Shown: in pieces, positions 33,756 through 44,481 of the stretch
How positions within the stretch are numbered: position 1 is the first letter of the stretch
Layout: every line of letters begins with the position of its first letter
NCBI RefSeq assembly: GCF_050003625.1
Contig: NC_134397.1
Span: 218,984,537-219,048,536 of the forward strand
DNA length: 64,000 nucleotides
Origin: Haematobia irritans
Taxonomy: Eukaryota; Arthropoda; Insecta; Diptera; Muscidae
Reading direction: 5' to 3'
Position numbers and translations under genes: made by a program
The notes under the pieces: model-generated
The model's input: only the letters and a program-made list of their open reading frames with translations
The model's database searches: none
What the model was told of the DNA's origin: nothing

Positions 33756-35462
33756 AACAAGTATATACAGAACTAAGTTCGGCCGGGCCGAATATTAAAT
33801 GCCCACCACCATGAATCAAATATAATAGTTTACTCTTTGTCGTAGCGGGTTTCTTGATAATATATAGAATTTTAGGGGGTTTGATGACAAATTTTCTCCC
33901 AAGCAAATCAGTTCAACCACATTCTACCTATGAAGACTAGATCAGATTCAGGATTTATGAGAACCAGTTTTGTTTGAGTATTAGAGAAATCATAAACATA
34001 TCGTGTATATGATGAAATAACGCCCTGATTTGAAATCTTAAATCTGTAGATTTTGTCCGCCATTATTTAAATGAATACGATGGGTAAAATATGGAAATTT
34101 TACTTTAAATTACCTGAAAGAAGTGTTTTCTTTTCTGAGGAATGAAATTTTAGACAAGCATTGTTTTCTTTTGTCACAAATTTTAGAGACAATCGTTGAA
34201 TCGCTTATCAAAAATTCGAATTAGTTTGCTCTAAACGAAAATACTTTATACTAAAGAGAAATTTCGTTTGTCTAAAATTTCATTCTGGAGGAAAATATTT
34301 TTTCTTTGGGTGTACCCTCAAGAAGTTAAATCGGTCTATATCGATGCCTTACCAAAGGGACCGGTAATAATAAATGCGATACAGATTTTTGAGGGTTTAA
34401 AATACCAGTGTATTTACATTTTTGTGCAAATCGGATAAAAACTACAGTTTCTAGAAGCCCAAGGAGTTAAATCTGGAGATCGGTCTATGTGGAGGCTATA
34501 CTAAAACATGGGTCGACACACACCATATTCGGCTGGCCTATTTGCGGTCAGCCGGATTCCAGAAGTCCTAGAAATAAATTCGGGAGTTAGGTCTATATGG
34601 GGGCTATACCAAAACATGGACCAATACTACCCACCTCTTAATGTTCCTCAAATACCTCTAGAATTCCACTTTCAGACGAATTGACGAAGCCCAAGAAGTA
34701 AAATCGGGAGATCAGTCTATATATTGGGGGTATACCAAAACATGGGCCGGTACGGACCCTTTTTTGACACACCTCTTTATGGTCCTCACATACGTTTATA
34801 TTTCTAATTTCCGGCAAATTGGATAAAAACTACGGAGTCTACAGGCCCAAGGAATAAAGTCGGTAGATCGGTCTATATGGGTGCTATACCAAAATATGGA
34901 CCAATAGGCACCATTTGCGACACACCTATTCGTGATCTTAAAATACCTCTAGATTTTCAATTTCAAGCAAATCGGCTAGAAAATATAGTCTCTAGACGCC
35001 CAAGAAGTAAAATCGAGAGATCGGTCTATATGGGGGTTATACAAAAAAATGGACCGATACACGTCAATTTCGGCACACAAATTTGGGGTCCTAAAATACC
35101 TCTAGATTTTCAATTTCAAGTAAATCGGATAGTAAATACAGTTTCTAGACGCCCAAGAAGCAAAATCGGGAGATCGGTCTATATGGGGGCTATACCAAAA
35201 CATGGCACACCTTTTTATGGTCCTCAAGTACCTCTAGATTTTCAATTTCAGGCAATTTGGGTAAAAACTACGCCCAAGACCCCAAATCGGGAAGTCGGTT
35301 TATATGGGGACTATATCAAAACTTGGACCGATATAGCCCATCTTCGAACTTGACCTGCCTGGACGATAGCGCCATTGTTGAAGGCTGTAGCGTGATTACA
35401 ACAGACAGACAGACAGACGGACATGCTTATATCGTCTTAGAATTTCTCCCTGATCAAGAATA

Positions 35463-36755
35463 AAGGGTGATACGGTCAAAATTTGGTCAAGGGAAAACGC
35501 GTGTAAATCGGTGAAATCGTTTATTTAAGAAATCAAATTAAATTTCTTATTCAAGTTCAATTAGTATAAAATTCAGGAAAAATATTCAGTTAGGCTTTCG
35601 CTTTTCCAAATCCGAATTGCCGGGCCTCACGCTTGACACCTGCCATGTACAGCCACCTTGTCCACCTTCTTCGCCGCAGAAAGCCAGTTTGCCTTGAACT
35701 GCTGCTCGTCCTTAGCTGTTTTTTTTTGTCTTCCTTAGGTTCCGCTTGACAATAGCCCAGTATTTCTCAATTGGGCGGAGCTCTGACGTGTTGGGAGGGT
35801 TCTTGTCCTTGGGAACCACCTGTACGTTGTTGGCGGCGTACCACTCCATGGCCTTTTTACCGTAATGGCAAGATGCCAAATCCGGCCAAAACAGTACGGA
35901 ACAACCGTGTTTCTTCAGAAAAGGCAGCAGACGTTTATTGAAACACTCTTTCACGTAAATTTCTTGGCTGACAGTCCCGGAAGCTATGAAAATGCTGCTT
36001 TTCAAGCCACAGGTACAGATGGCTTGCCAAACCAGATATTTCTTTGCGAACTTTGACAGTTTTATGTGCTTGAAAATATCTGCTACCTTTCCCCTTCCTT
36101 TTGCCGTATAAAACTCCTATCCCGGAAGCTGCTTGTAGTCGGCTTTGACGTAGGTTTCGTCGTTCATTACCACGCAGTCAAACTTCGTCAGCATTGTCGT
36201 GTACAGCCTACGGGATCGCGCTTTGGCCGTCGTATTTTGTTTATCATCGCGATTTGGAGTTACTACCTTCTTGTAAGTCGATAGTCCGGCTCGTTTTTTG
36301 GCTCGATGCACGGTTGTAGACGATACACCCAGCTTATTTACGGCATCTCGGAGAGAGAGGTTAGGGTTTCGCTTGAAACTACCGGCAACTCTCTTTGTCG
36401 TCTCAGCGGCTTCCGGTTTTCGATTTCCCCCCGATCCAGACTTCCTGGCTGTCGACAAACGTTCCCCAAACACTTTAATTACATTTGTAATGGTTGATTT
36501 GGCAACTTTTAGCGAGTTTGCCAGCTTTGCGCGCGAGTAGCTTGGATTTTCGCGATGCGCGAGCAAAATTTTGATACGCTGCTCTTCTTGCTTGGACGGC
36601 ATTTTGACAACTGAAGAGTGAATTCCAAAATCAAAATAGGAGCAACATTCTACACACAAACACCTTCAAAATGAGGGGTGTTCAGGGTTTTTAAATGCAA
36701 AATTGAAAGAAATACGTCAAGTTTATATTGACCAAATTTTGACCGTATCACCCTT
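35463..36755 (-). mobile_element. DD37E mariner-like element, copy 2 (complete ends)
   Basis: 1,293 bp with perfect 28-bp terminal inverted repeats (35463-35490 and 36728-36755, beginning AAGGGTGATACGGTC). It is flanked by TA (35461-35462 and 36756-36757). It inserted in the tail of the G2 element, where the empty site is visible in the copy at 37328-39065. The transposase is interrupted (separate entry). Confidence 0.9.
35590..36602 (-). pseudogene. DD37E transposase pseudogene, copy 2
   Basis: Cut-and-paste transposase of the Tc1/mariner superfamily. It starts MPSKQEEQRIKILLAH at 36602, with two helix-turn-helix-like segments (KLANSLKVAKSTITNVIKVF, DAVNKLGVSSTTVHRAKKRA). The catalytic residues are the Asp in NDETY, the Asp in WPDLASCHYG and the Glu in RPIEKYW. 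I count 37 residues between the second Asp and the Glu, i.e. DD37E. An in-frame TAG at 36117-36119 follows LPG. A change in a T run near 35720 and an 8-bp deletion near 35646 break the C-terminus. Confidence 0.9.
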
Positions 36756-36860
36756 TATATTTACTTTATATAGTCGGAAATCGATATTTCGATGTGTTAC
36801 ACACGGAATGACAAACTTATTTTACGTCCATCACCATTCTATGGTGGTGGGTATAAAAAG

Positions 36861-37327
36861 CAACGCTCGTACACATACTGCTTTCAATTAAAAACATGCC
36901 TTAAAAATTATTTTCCAAACACATATTTTGACACCGAAACATATGGACACCCTTTTTGTCAAATTAATCCCTTGTGCAGATCCCAACAAATCGAAGTTAG
37001 GTCAATTTCAAATCGTAGGTAATTTTCCATTAACGTAGGTTTTCTACATTTAAATTTTATAGATCCGAATCAAGATCTTAATGTTATAATTATGACTATA
37101 GTTATAAAAACTTCGAAGCAAATAAATCAATAGTAAAATTACTAGTTGTAATGATTTGTTTTTTTGCCATTAACGCATTAGTTTGCTCGTCGAACATGAT
37201 TTATTTTTCCACGTATTCTGTCGCAATAAAATTTTAATGATTGTGAAAACAATAATTAAAAATTTCTGATTTTATTGATACGAATGTATTGTTTATAGGT
37301 ATACAAATTACAAAAAAAAAAAAAAAA
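36861..37327. other. AT-rich unassigned sequence
   Basis: No ORF or shared repeat recognised; it ends in a run of A (37311-37329) abutting the next G2 head. Confidence 0.4.
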
Positions 37328-39065
37328 AACAAGTATATACAGCAGTAAGTTCGGCCGGGCCGAATCTTAAATACCCACCACCATGAACCAAATATTAGGC
37401 TTTCCTTTGAAATTTCAGGAGGGCTTGAGGACACTTCCGGAAGATAAATTTAAAGATTTCACCTATGAGGACTATATCAGATTCTGGATTTATAAAAACC
37501 ATTTTTGTTTGAGTTTTAGAGGAATTATTAACATCTCTTGTAAGTGTGAAAGAAAATTATAAAATAACGTCTTGATTTGAAATCTTAAATCTATAGATTT
37601 TCACCCGAGAAGTAAAATTTGGAAATTTTACATTGAGTTTCAAGCAATTTTCATGATTAGTTGGCCTTCTACACCCTCAAGAAGTGAAGCCGGTCTATAT
37701 GGAGGCATTACCAAATGGACCGATAAAAACTTAATCCGATCACCTTTTTGTGAGCCTAAAATACCAGAATATTTACAATTTCAGGCAAATCAGATAAAAA
37801 CTACGGTTTCTAGAAACCCAAGGAGTTAAATCGGGAAATCGTACTTATGGGGGCTATACTAAAATATGAACCGATACTAACCGTTTTCGGCACACCTCTT
37901 TATGGCCCGAAAATACCTCTAGATTTCCAATTTCAGGCAAATTGGATAAAAACTTTGGATTCTAGAAGCCCAAGAAGTAAAATCGGGAAATCGGTCTATA
38001 TGGGGGCTATACTAAAATATGAACCGATACTCACCGTTTTCGGCACACCTATTTATGGTCCTAAAATGCATCTAGATTTCCAATTTCAGGCAAATTGGAT
38101 AAAAACTACGGTTTCTATAAGCCCAAGACCCCAAATCGGTAGGTCGGTTTATATGGGCACCATACCAAAGCATGGACCGATGCTCACCATTTTTGGCACA
38201 CCTCTTTACGGTTCTAAAGTACCTCTCGATTTCCATATTCAGATAAATTGGATAAAAACTGCGGTTTCTATAAGCCCAAGAAATAAAATCGGGAGATCGG
38301 TCTATATGGGGGCTATACCAAAATATGGATCGATACTCACCATTTTTGGCACACCTCTTTATGGTCATAAAATACCTCTAGATTTCAAATTTCAGGCAAA
38401 TTGGATAAAAACTACGATTTCTATAAGCCCAAGAAGTAAAATCGGGAGATCGGTCTATATGGGGACTATACCAAAATATGGATCGATACTCACAATTTTT
38501 GGCACACGTATTTGTGGTCCTACAATACCTCTAGATTTCAAATTTCAGGCAAATTGGATAAAAACTACGATTTCTATAAGCCCAAGAAGTAAAATCGGGA
38601 GATCGGTCTATATGGGGGCTATACCAAAATATGGATCGATACTCACAATTTTTGGCACATGTATTTGTGGTCCTACAATACCTCTAGATTTCCAATTTCA
38701 GGCAAATTGGATAAAAACTACGATTTCTATAAGCCCAAGACCCCAAATCGGGAGGTCGGTTTATATGGGGACTATATCAAAACCTGGACCGATATAGCCC
38801 ATCTTCGAACTTGATCTGCCTGCAGACAAAAGACGAGTTTGTGCAAAATTTCAGCACGATTGCTTCATTATTGAAGACTGTAGCGTGATTACAACATACA
38901 GACAGCCAGACAGACAGACAGACGGACATCGTTATATCGTCTTAGAATTTCTCCCTGATCAAGAATATATTTATATAGTCGGAAATCGATATTTCGATGT
39001 GTTACAAACGGAATGACAAACTTATTATACCCCCGTCACCATTCTATGGTGGTGGGTATAAAAAA
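37328..39065 (+). mobile_element. 153-bp-unit element, family G2, copy b (complete)
   Basis: The head is AACAAGTATATACAGCAGTA, then TTCGGCCGGGCCGAA and ATACCCACCACCATGAA. It has six to seven 153-bp units with anchor ATG at 37847, 38000, 38153, 38306 and 38459. The tail has a GACAGACA microsatellite (38900-38925), CCTGATCAAGAATATAT, ATTTCGATGTGTTACAAACG and a terminal hairpin TACCCC...GGTGGTGGGTATAAAAA. The 316-codon frame at 37847-38797 is seamless because 153 is divisible by three. Units read GRSVYMGAI..KYG...FGT...FQANWIKT. Whether this is translated is unknown. Confidence 0.8.
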
Positions 39066-39238
39066 CAAATTAGTAGTATTTGGCATGAGATAATTCTAAC
39101 AGGAATATCACTTTCCAAATAAACCTCAAAGGATGTGACAAGTAGACAAGTGGTTTCAGACATAGTCTGATACACCCTAAAGGATCATTGCTGTAAACAA
39201 AAGACGAATCAGTACTCATTCGGTGGAGTCGAATCGTA

Positions 39239-39570
39239 CACTCAAAAAAAGTGAACCCTCTATTTCACTAAAGCCAATTTAACTTTATGTTAGTCATAGA
39301 ATCATTAAGTTTGGAGAAAGTTTCCATTATTCTAATAAAAGTTTTTTCGTACGTTAGTTAAATGAAATAAAAAACGGAAAAAATTATATACAAATGAGGA
39401 ATAAAGATTTACTAAATTCCTACCTCTCACAAAATAGTTCATTATTTCTTTAAATTTGTAAATTTGACCAATAATGCGGCCATCTTGAACTTCTTATAAC
39501 ACCAAAGACATTCTTGCAATTTTGAACTCCAAATTTTTCCTCAAACCACAACATTTTCTTTTCTTTCAAA
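39239..39570 (-). mobile_element. CACTGAAAAAACAGTG MITE, truncated
   Basis: Begins CACTCAAAAAAAGTGAACC after TA (39237-39238) and follows the reverse complement of the 266-781 copy up to about 39570, where similarity stops in an A-rich run. The other terminus is missing. Confidence 0.7.
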
Positions 39571-39666
39571 AATAAAAAAAAAAATCCTTTTAAAAGGCAA
39601 TTTCGTATAGCAGCAAAAGATTTTAAGGATTTTGATTATACTAGGTAGAAAATATTCTTACACTTT

Positions 39667-41388
39667 GTGTTCAACAATGCGTCGAAGAAATTAAACAGAA
39701 TAATTAAAAAATATAATGAAGAATGTTTTTATAAAACTATATCCAATCTTACCTATGATAGTAAAACTAACTATTCTCTTTGGAAAACTACCAAACAACA
39801 AACTAACAGACCAATTGATCAGAAAGCTCCACTACGCAATAGTAACGGCATATGGTTAAAAAGTAACTCTGAGAAAGTCCAACACTTTGCCGAACATCTT
39901 AAAACAACTTTTTCTAATTCACAATCGAATGGCGCTGATTATACGACTCCAACGTATCCTCTTCAAAACAACAGTCTAATGTCCCTGGAAAGATTTACTT
40001 TTAAGGAAGTATGGGGTGCTATAAATAAAATCGAAAACAAAAAATCACCAGGATTCGACCTAATTAGCGGAGAAATTCTGAAAAACTTACCATACATAAG
40101 TGTAGCAAACATAACATCCATCATGAATGCCGCCTTGAAGTTAAACTACTTTCCGCTTTGTTGGAAAGTTGCCGAAATTATTATGATCCCAAAACCGGGA
40201 AAAAATCCCCACGATGTACAGTCATATAGACCAATTTCATTACTACCCGTGCTTGGAAAACTGTTTGAAAGACTTTTATGCAACCGATTGGAAACCATTA
40301 TAACTTCGAAGAATATTATTCCATATCATCAATTTGGGTTCAGAAAACAACACTCAACGATAGATCAAGTTCATAGGGTAACAAGTTACATAGAAGAGGC
40401 TTTTGAACATAGAAAAGTCTGCTCTGCAGTATTCTTAGATATTTCCCAAGCTTTTGATAGAGTGAACCATGCTGGCCTTATTCAAAAAATTAGTACGCTA
40501 CTACCACTTAAATTTTGTTATATTCTTCAATCGTACTTGGAAGATCGATACTTTAGAGTTCGTTACGAAAATTCATATAGTGAGTTACATCAAATCACAT
40601 CTGGTGTTCCACAAGGAAGCATTCTGGGCCCCACGTTATACCTTTTGTATACCCACGACGTTCCGACGAGCGAAAACTGTTTCATAGGTACCTTTGCGGA
40701 CGATACGGTCATCATGTCGACTGGTTTAAACACTGTAGAAACCAAACAAAACTTGCAATTAACATTGAATAGCTTATATAAGTGGACGACAGATTGGGAT
40801 CTAAAATTAAACAGTAACAAATCAATTCACATAGATTTCGCTCTAAATCAAATAACATACAATCCTCTATTCATAAATGGAAACCAGATTCCTCATTCGC
40901 ATTCAGCAAAATATCTCGGGATTACATTAGATTCCAAACTCAAGTGGCATGAACATATCGACAAAAAACAAGTAGAATTGAAGGCAAAATACCGAGAACT
41001 CCAATGGCTACTTGGACGCAATTCCATCCTATCTCTTGACAACAAACTTATGATTTATAACCAAGTACTAAAGCCTGTCTGGTTATATGGCATACAACTC
41101 TGGGGATGTGCAAAAGCTACCCATATTGAGAAAATACAACGCTTCCAAAACAAAGTTCTACGAAACGCGGTAAACGCGCCATGGTATATTAGGAATAGCG
41201 ATCTGCATCGGGACCTGCAAGTAAAAACCGTAAAGGAAGAAATAGTAAACCTCGCAAAGAGGCATAATGAAAGACTGCAACAACATGTAAACATGGGAGC
41301 AGCAGAACTTTCTCAAATCGGCAACATGAGAAGAAGATTACAAAGATTTAAGCCGCATGACCTTATTACTCGCTTTACAACCAGTTAA
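39667..41388 (+). CDS. Jockey-type LINE reverse transcriptase ORF, 5'-truncated
   Basis: C-terminal part of a LINE ORF2: 573 codons open to a stop at 41386-41388, with only a non-ATG start at the truncation point. Reverse transcriptase motifs are in order: KSPGFDLISGE, IPKPGKNP followed by YRPISLLPVLGKLFERLL, AVFLDISQAFDRVNH, TSGVPQGSILGPTLY, and the catalytic FADD box at residues 343-346, then KSIHI and AKYLGITLD. The C-terminal extension has no CCHC finger that I can see. The N-terminal apurinic endonuclease domain is missing, so this copy is dead on arrival. The reading frame is otherwise undamaged, implying a recent insertion. Sequence resembles the jockey clade. Confidence 0.9.
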   Translation: MFNNASKKLNRIIKKYNEECFYKTISNLTYDSKTNYSLWKTTKQQTNRPIDQKAPLRNSNGIWLKSNSEKVQHFAEHLKTTFSNSQSNGADYTTPTYPLQNNSLMSLERFTFKEVWGAINKIENKKSPGFDLISGEILKNLPYISVANITSIMNAALKLNYFPLCWKVAEIIMIPKPGKNPHDVQSYRPISLLPVLGKLFERLLCNRLETIITSKNIIPYHQFGFRKQHSTIDQVHRVTSYIEEAFEHRKVCSAVFLDISQAFDRVNHAGLIQKISTLLPLKFCYILQSYLEDRYFRVRYENSYSELHQITSGVPQGSILGPTLYLLYTHDVPTSENCFIGTFADDTVIMSTGLNTVETKQNLQLTLNSLYKWTTDWDLKLNSNKSIHIDFALNQITYNPLFINGNQIPHSHSAKYLGITLDSKLKWHEHIDKKQVELKAKYRELQWLLGRNSILSLDNKLMIYNQVLKPVWLYGIQLWGCAKATHIEKIQRFQNKVLRNAVNAPWYIRNSDLHRDLQVKTVKEEIVNLAKRHNERLQQHVNMGAAELSQIGNMRRRLQRFKPHDLITRFTTS

Positions 41389-41524
41389 ATTTTGCTTTTA
41401 ATTTATGAATCATTAATTAATTAACATAACAAAATTCCTTAACTAAACTACTGGTTAGTCACTACTGTATAAAGAGACTAGTTGTAGTTAATATAAGCAT
41501 AGTATGATTGTAGAAATTGCTTAA

Positions 41525-41563
<39 letters not shown>
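39669..41563 (+). mobile_element. 5'-truncated jockey-like LINE with poly(A) tail
   Basis: The insert runs from about 39669 to a 37-base poly(A) (41527-41563), with AATAAA overlapping its start. ACTTTGT occurs at 39662-39668 and again at 41563-41569, a likely 7-bp target duplication. The 3' UTR is 41389-41526. Truncation plus poly(A) plus short duplication is typical of target-primed reverse transcription. Confidence 0.8.
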
Positions 41564-41565
<2 letters not shown>

Positions 41566-41569
41566 TTGT

Positions 41570-42639
41570 ACTTCAAAATATCAAGTTTTAAGTAAGTTCT
41601 TTAAAATAGCAAGGCATCCAGATTATTATCAGATAAATGCAATCTTGTCATATTGTCGACTGACTTTTCTCATTGATTTTTTATTTTATGTAGCACGAAT
41701 TCCATTTCACATGAACTCATTACTTCGTTTTTTTTTTTTTGTTTTTTTGGTGAAATTGTGCTGTTTATAGTATATCCCATGTATCTTAAATTCTTACTCA
41801 AGGTGTACCATAAATGTTTATTAACTTATTTTATCCTGTCCTAAGGGCCGTTTGCACAGACTGAAGACTCAATTTATTAATAAACAATCCTAATAAGTCA
41901 CAAATTTAACAAATGAGGATTATTTTTTTGAGATCCCGAAAAATCCCGGGATTCAAAATAAAAAATCCAGGGGTTCGGGATTAATCCCGCCTCGAAAATC
42001 CCGGTGTTCGGTATGGGATTCATCTCGAGTCACAGCTCTGATTTTATAAAAAAAAAAAACGTAGTTGAATTTAATGAAATATACTCCCTCAATAGGATAG
42101 GGTCAATTGTACGGTTCCGGAGGATAACTTTCACATATTTAAAAGGGTTGCCTTTTATATCTCGGAATTGGGTTGCAATCTGCCAACTGACAGCTCTATC
42201 ATAAAGCTTGACATTTTTAAGGTTATACGTAGTTGGAACGTTTTGACATACGAGCGCTATTTGTGTTTTTTACTGCAACTTGAAAGATTCATCTCGCCCA
42301 AAAAATGAAATTAAATTGTCAAAATTTTAGTGCTGTTATTTTTTACAATTTTCGATGTAGATTAATTCGATCACACTACATAGTTTAATTTAATTAAAAT
42401 TTGGCAATGAAAGTCCATCAAGGACCAGAATTTTTCGATGGTAACAGAGGTCGTAGAATACTTGAATTTAAAAGATGCACTGTACTTCTTTAAGAATGTA
42501 GAAGAAAAGAATTTCAGAATTTCATTATGTATCCGATTTCGACATTTCGAACATTTCTGCTGCAAATCCGAACATTTCCCAATCCAAAAATTTGCGTTAT
42601 GACATCGTGACAGATGATGACTAGTGGATTTTCGCATAG
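41570..42639. other. Unassigned AT-rich DNA with a TCCCGGGAT cluster
   Basis: At 41932-42030 the words ATCCCGGG, AATCCCG and TCGGGATTAATCCCG recur in both orientations, a short degenerate repeat. The rest shows no gene; the ORFs at 42004-42204 and 42371-42667 have no recognisable domain. Confidence 0.4.
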
Positions 42640-43800
42640 GAACCCGAAATAGACCGATATGGACCAATTTTGGCGTGGTTGTTAGCGGTCATATACTAGC
42701 GCAATGTACCAAATTTCACCACGTACCAAATTTCAACCGGGTCGGATGAATTTTGCTCCTCCAATAGCTCCAGAGGTCAAATCTGGGGATCGGTTTAAAT
42801 GGGGGTTATATATAATTAAGACCAGTATGGGCCAATTTTTGTATGGTTGTTAGAGACCATACACTAACACCACGTACAAAATGTCAACCGGATCGGGTGA
42901 ATTTTGCTATTCCAAGGGGCTCCGGAGGTCAAATCTGGGAAACGGTTTATATGGGGGCTACATATAATTATGGACCAATATTAACCAATTCCTGCATGGT
43001 TGTCAGAGACCATATACTAACACCACGTACCAAATTTCAACCGAATCGGATGAATTTTGCTCATCCATGAGGCTCCGTAGGTCAAATCTGGGGATCGGTT
43101 TATATGAGGGCTATATTTAATTATGGACCGATGTGAACCAAAGTTTGCATAGTTGTTAGAGAGACCATATACTAACACCATGTACCAAATTTCAGCCGGA
43201 TCGGATAAAATTTGTTTCTCTTAGAGGATACGCAAGCCAAATCGGGAGATCGGTCTATATGGGGCTATATATAATTATGGACCGATGTGGACCAATTTTT
43301 GCATAGTTATTAGAGACCATATACTTACACCATGTACCACATTTCAGCCGGATCGGATGAAATTTGCTTGCCTTAGAGGCTCCGCAAGCCAAATCTGGGG
43401 ATGAACCGATTTGTACCAATTTTGACATGGTACCAAATTTCAACCGGATCGGATGAATTTTTCTCCTCCAAGAGGCTTCGAAAGCCAAACCTGAGCGTCA
43501 GTTTATATGGGGGCTATACGTAAAAGTGGTCCGATATGGCTCATTTGCAATACCATCCGACCTACATCAATAACAACTACTTGTGGCAAGTTTCAAGTCG
43601 ATAGCTTGTTTCGTTGGGAAGTTAGCGTGATTTCAACAGACGGACGGATGGACGGACGGACATGCTTAGATCGACTCGGAATTTTACCACGACCCAGAAT
43701 ATATATACTTTATGGGGTCTTAGAGCAATATTTCGATGTGTTACAAACGGAATGACAAATTTAATATACCCCCCATTCTATGGTGGAGGGTATAAAAAAC
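42640..43800 (+). mobile_element. 153-bp-unit element, family G1, copy a (5'-truncated)
   Basis: No palindromic head. Units carry TTTATATGGGGGCTA with ATG at 42951 and 43104 (153 bp), then 43259 (155). Peptide-like reading is SVYMGATYNYGPI...HTLTPRTKFQPDRMNF. The tail has GGACGGATGGACGGACGG, CCCAGAATATATATACTTTA, ATTTCGATGTGTTACAAACG and the terminal hairpin ATACCCCCCATTCTATGGTG before A6. Confidence 0.75.
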
Positions 43801-44094
43801 GAGGGTATATGTTACAACATATAAATATGTTAGAACCCATTATGTTTGAGACATCGAATTTTCTCAAATACATTGTGGTTAACATGTATTGTATTCAACT
43901 TCATGGATTTATTCCAGTCATGAATTTCGTGTGAACATTTATATGTTTAGAATTGCCAGAGGGAGAAAGAGGTAGATCTGTAGAGACAGAACTAATGATG
44001 GCGACGGAGAGAGTTGACAAAAAAGATCAGCGCAATATAGTGAGATAATAAAGCAAGAGCAAATGGTTGATGCTCTCAAAACTACCCAGGAAAA
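43801..44094. other. Unassigned AT-rich sequence
   Basis: No ORF or repeat recognised. Confidence 0.3.
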
Positions 44095-44481
44095 AAATGG
44101 AATTTGTTCTAAAGACACAACTTTAAAAGCACTTGTAAAAATGTCCTCCCAAAGATGTTCTTTATTTTAACTGTACAGGAGGTTCTTTTAAATAAATCTT
44201 TAATAACTCGCTTCATACTTTTTTCATACTTTTATTGGGTAATTTAAACTCTTTTTTATTCAAATAAGTTAAAAACCGAGTAGGAATTCATAAAATTGAT
44301 ACACATTTTGTCGAAAAAATTCTCAATTAATTCTAGAAAAATTTTTCAAAAAAAAGAGGTCAAATGTATGAATGCATCACAACAATTATAAAAATTATTT
44401 ATTTGGTAAAATATCACATCAAAATGTTTTTAATTAACATCCACAACACCGAATTCGTATCACACGTATCAAGAGCTTACT
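44095..44481 (+). mobile_element. CCCAGC MITE, left part, cut by G1 element
   Basis: Starts CCCAGGAAAAAAATGG after TA and contains ACAACTTTAAAAGCACTT as in the 21012-21578 copy. It stops at 44481, where the reversed G1 tail begins. Confidence 0.65.

Larger units (their letters stand above)
33756..36860 (+). mobile_element. 153-bp-unit element, family G2, copy a (hit by DD37E)
   Basis: The head is AACAAGTATATACAGAACTA, then the palindrome TTCGGCCGGGCCGAA and ATGCCCACCACCATGA. The core has 153-bp units (anchor ATG at 34877, 35030 and 35183). The tail has GACAGACAGACGGACAT, CTGATCAAGAATA, then, after the DD37E insertion (35463-36755), ATCGATATTTCGATGTGTTAC and GGTGGTGGGTATAAAA. Comparison with copy b (38955-38975) shows an uninterrupted CAAGAATATATTTATATAG at the insertion point. 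Confidence 0.8.

Noticed and set aside
37847..38797. 316-codon ORF as a host protein of 51-residue repeats
   Set aside because: It coincides with the 153-bp units of a dispersed element; openness follows from a period divisible by three, and no start context or domain supports a gene. Kept only as a question in the findings.
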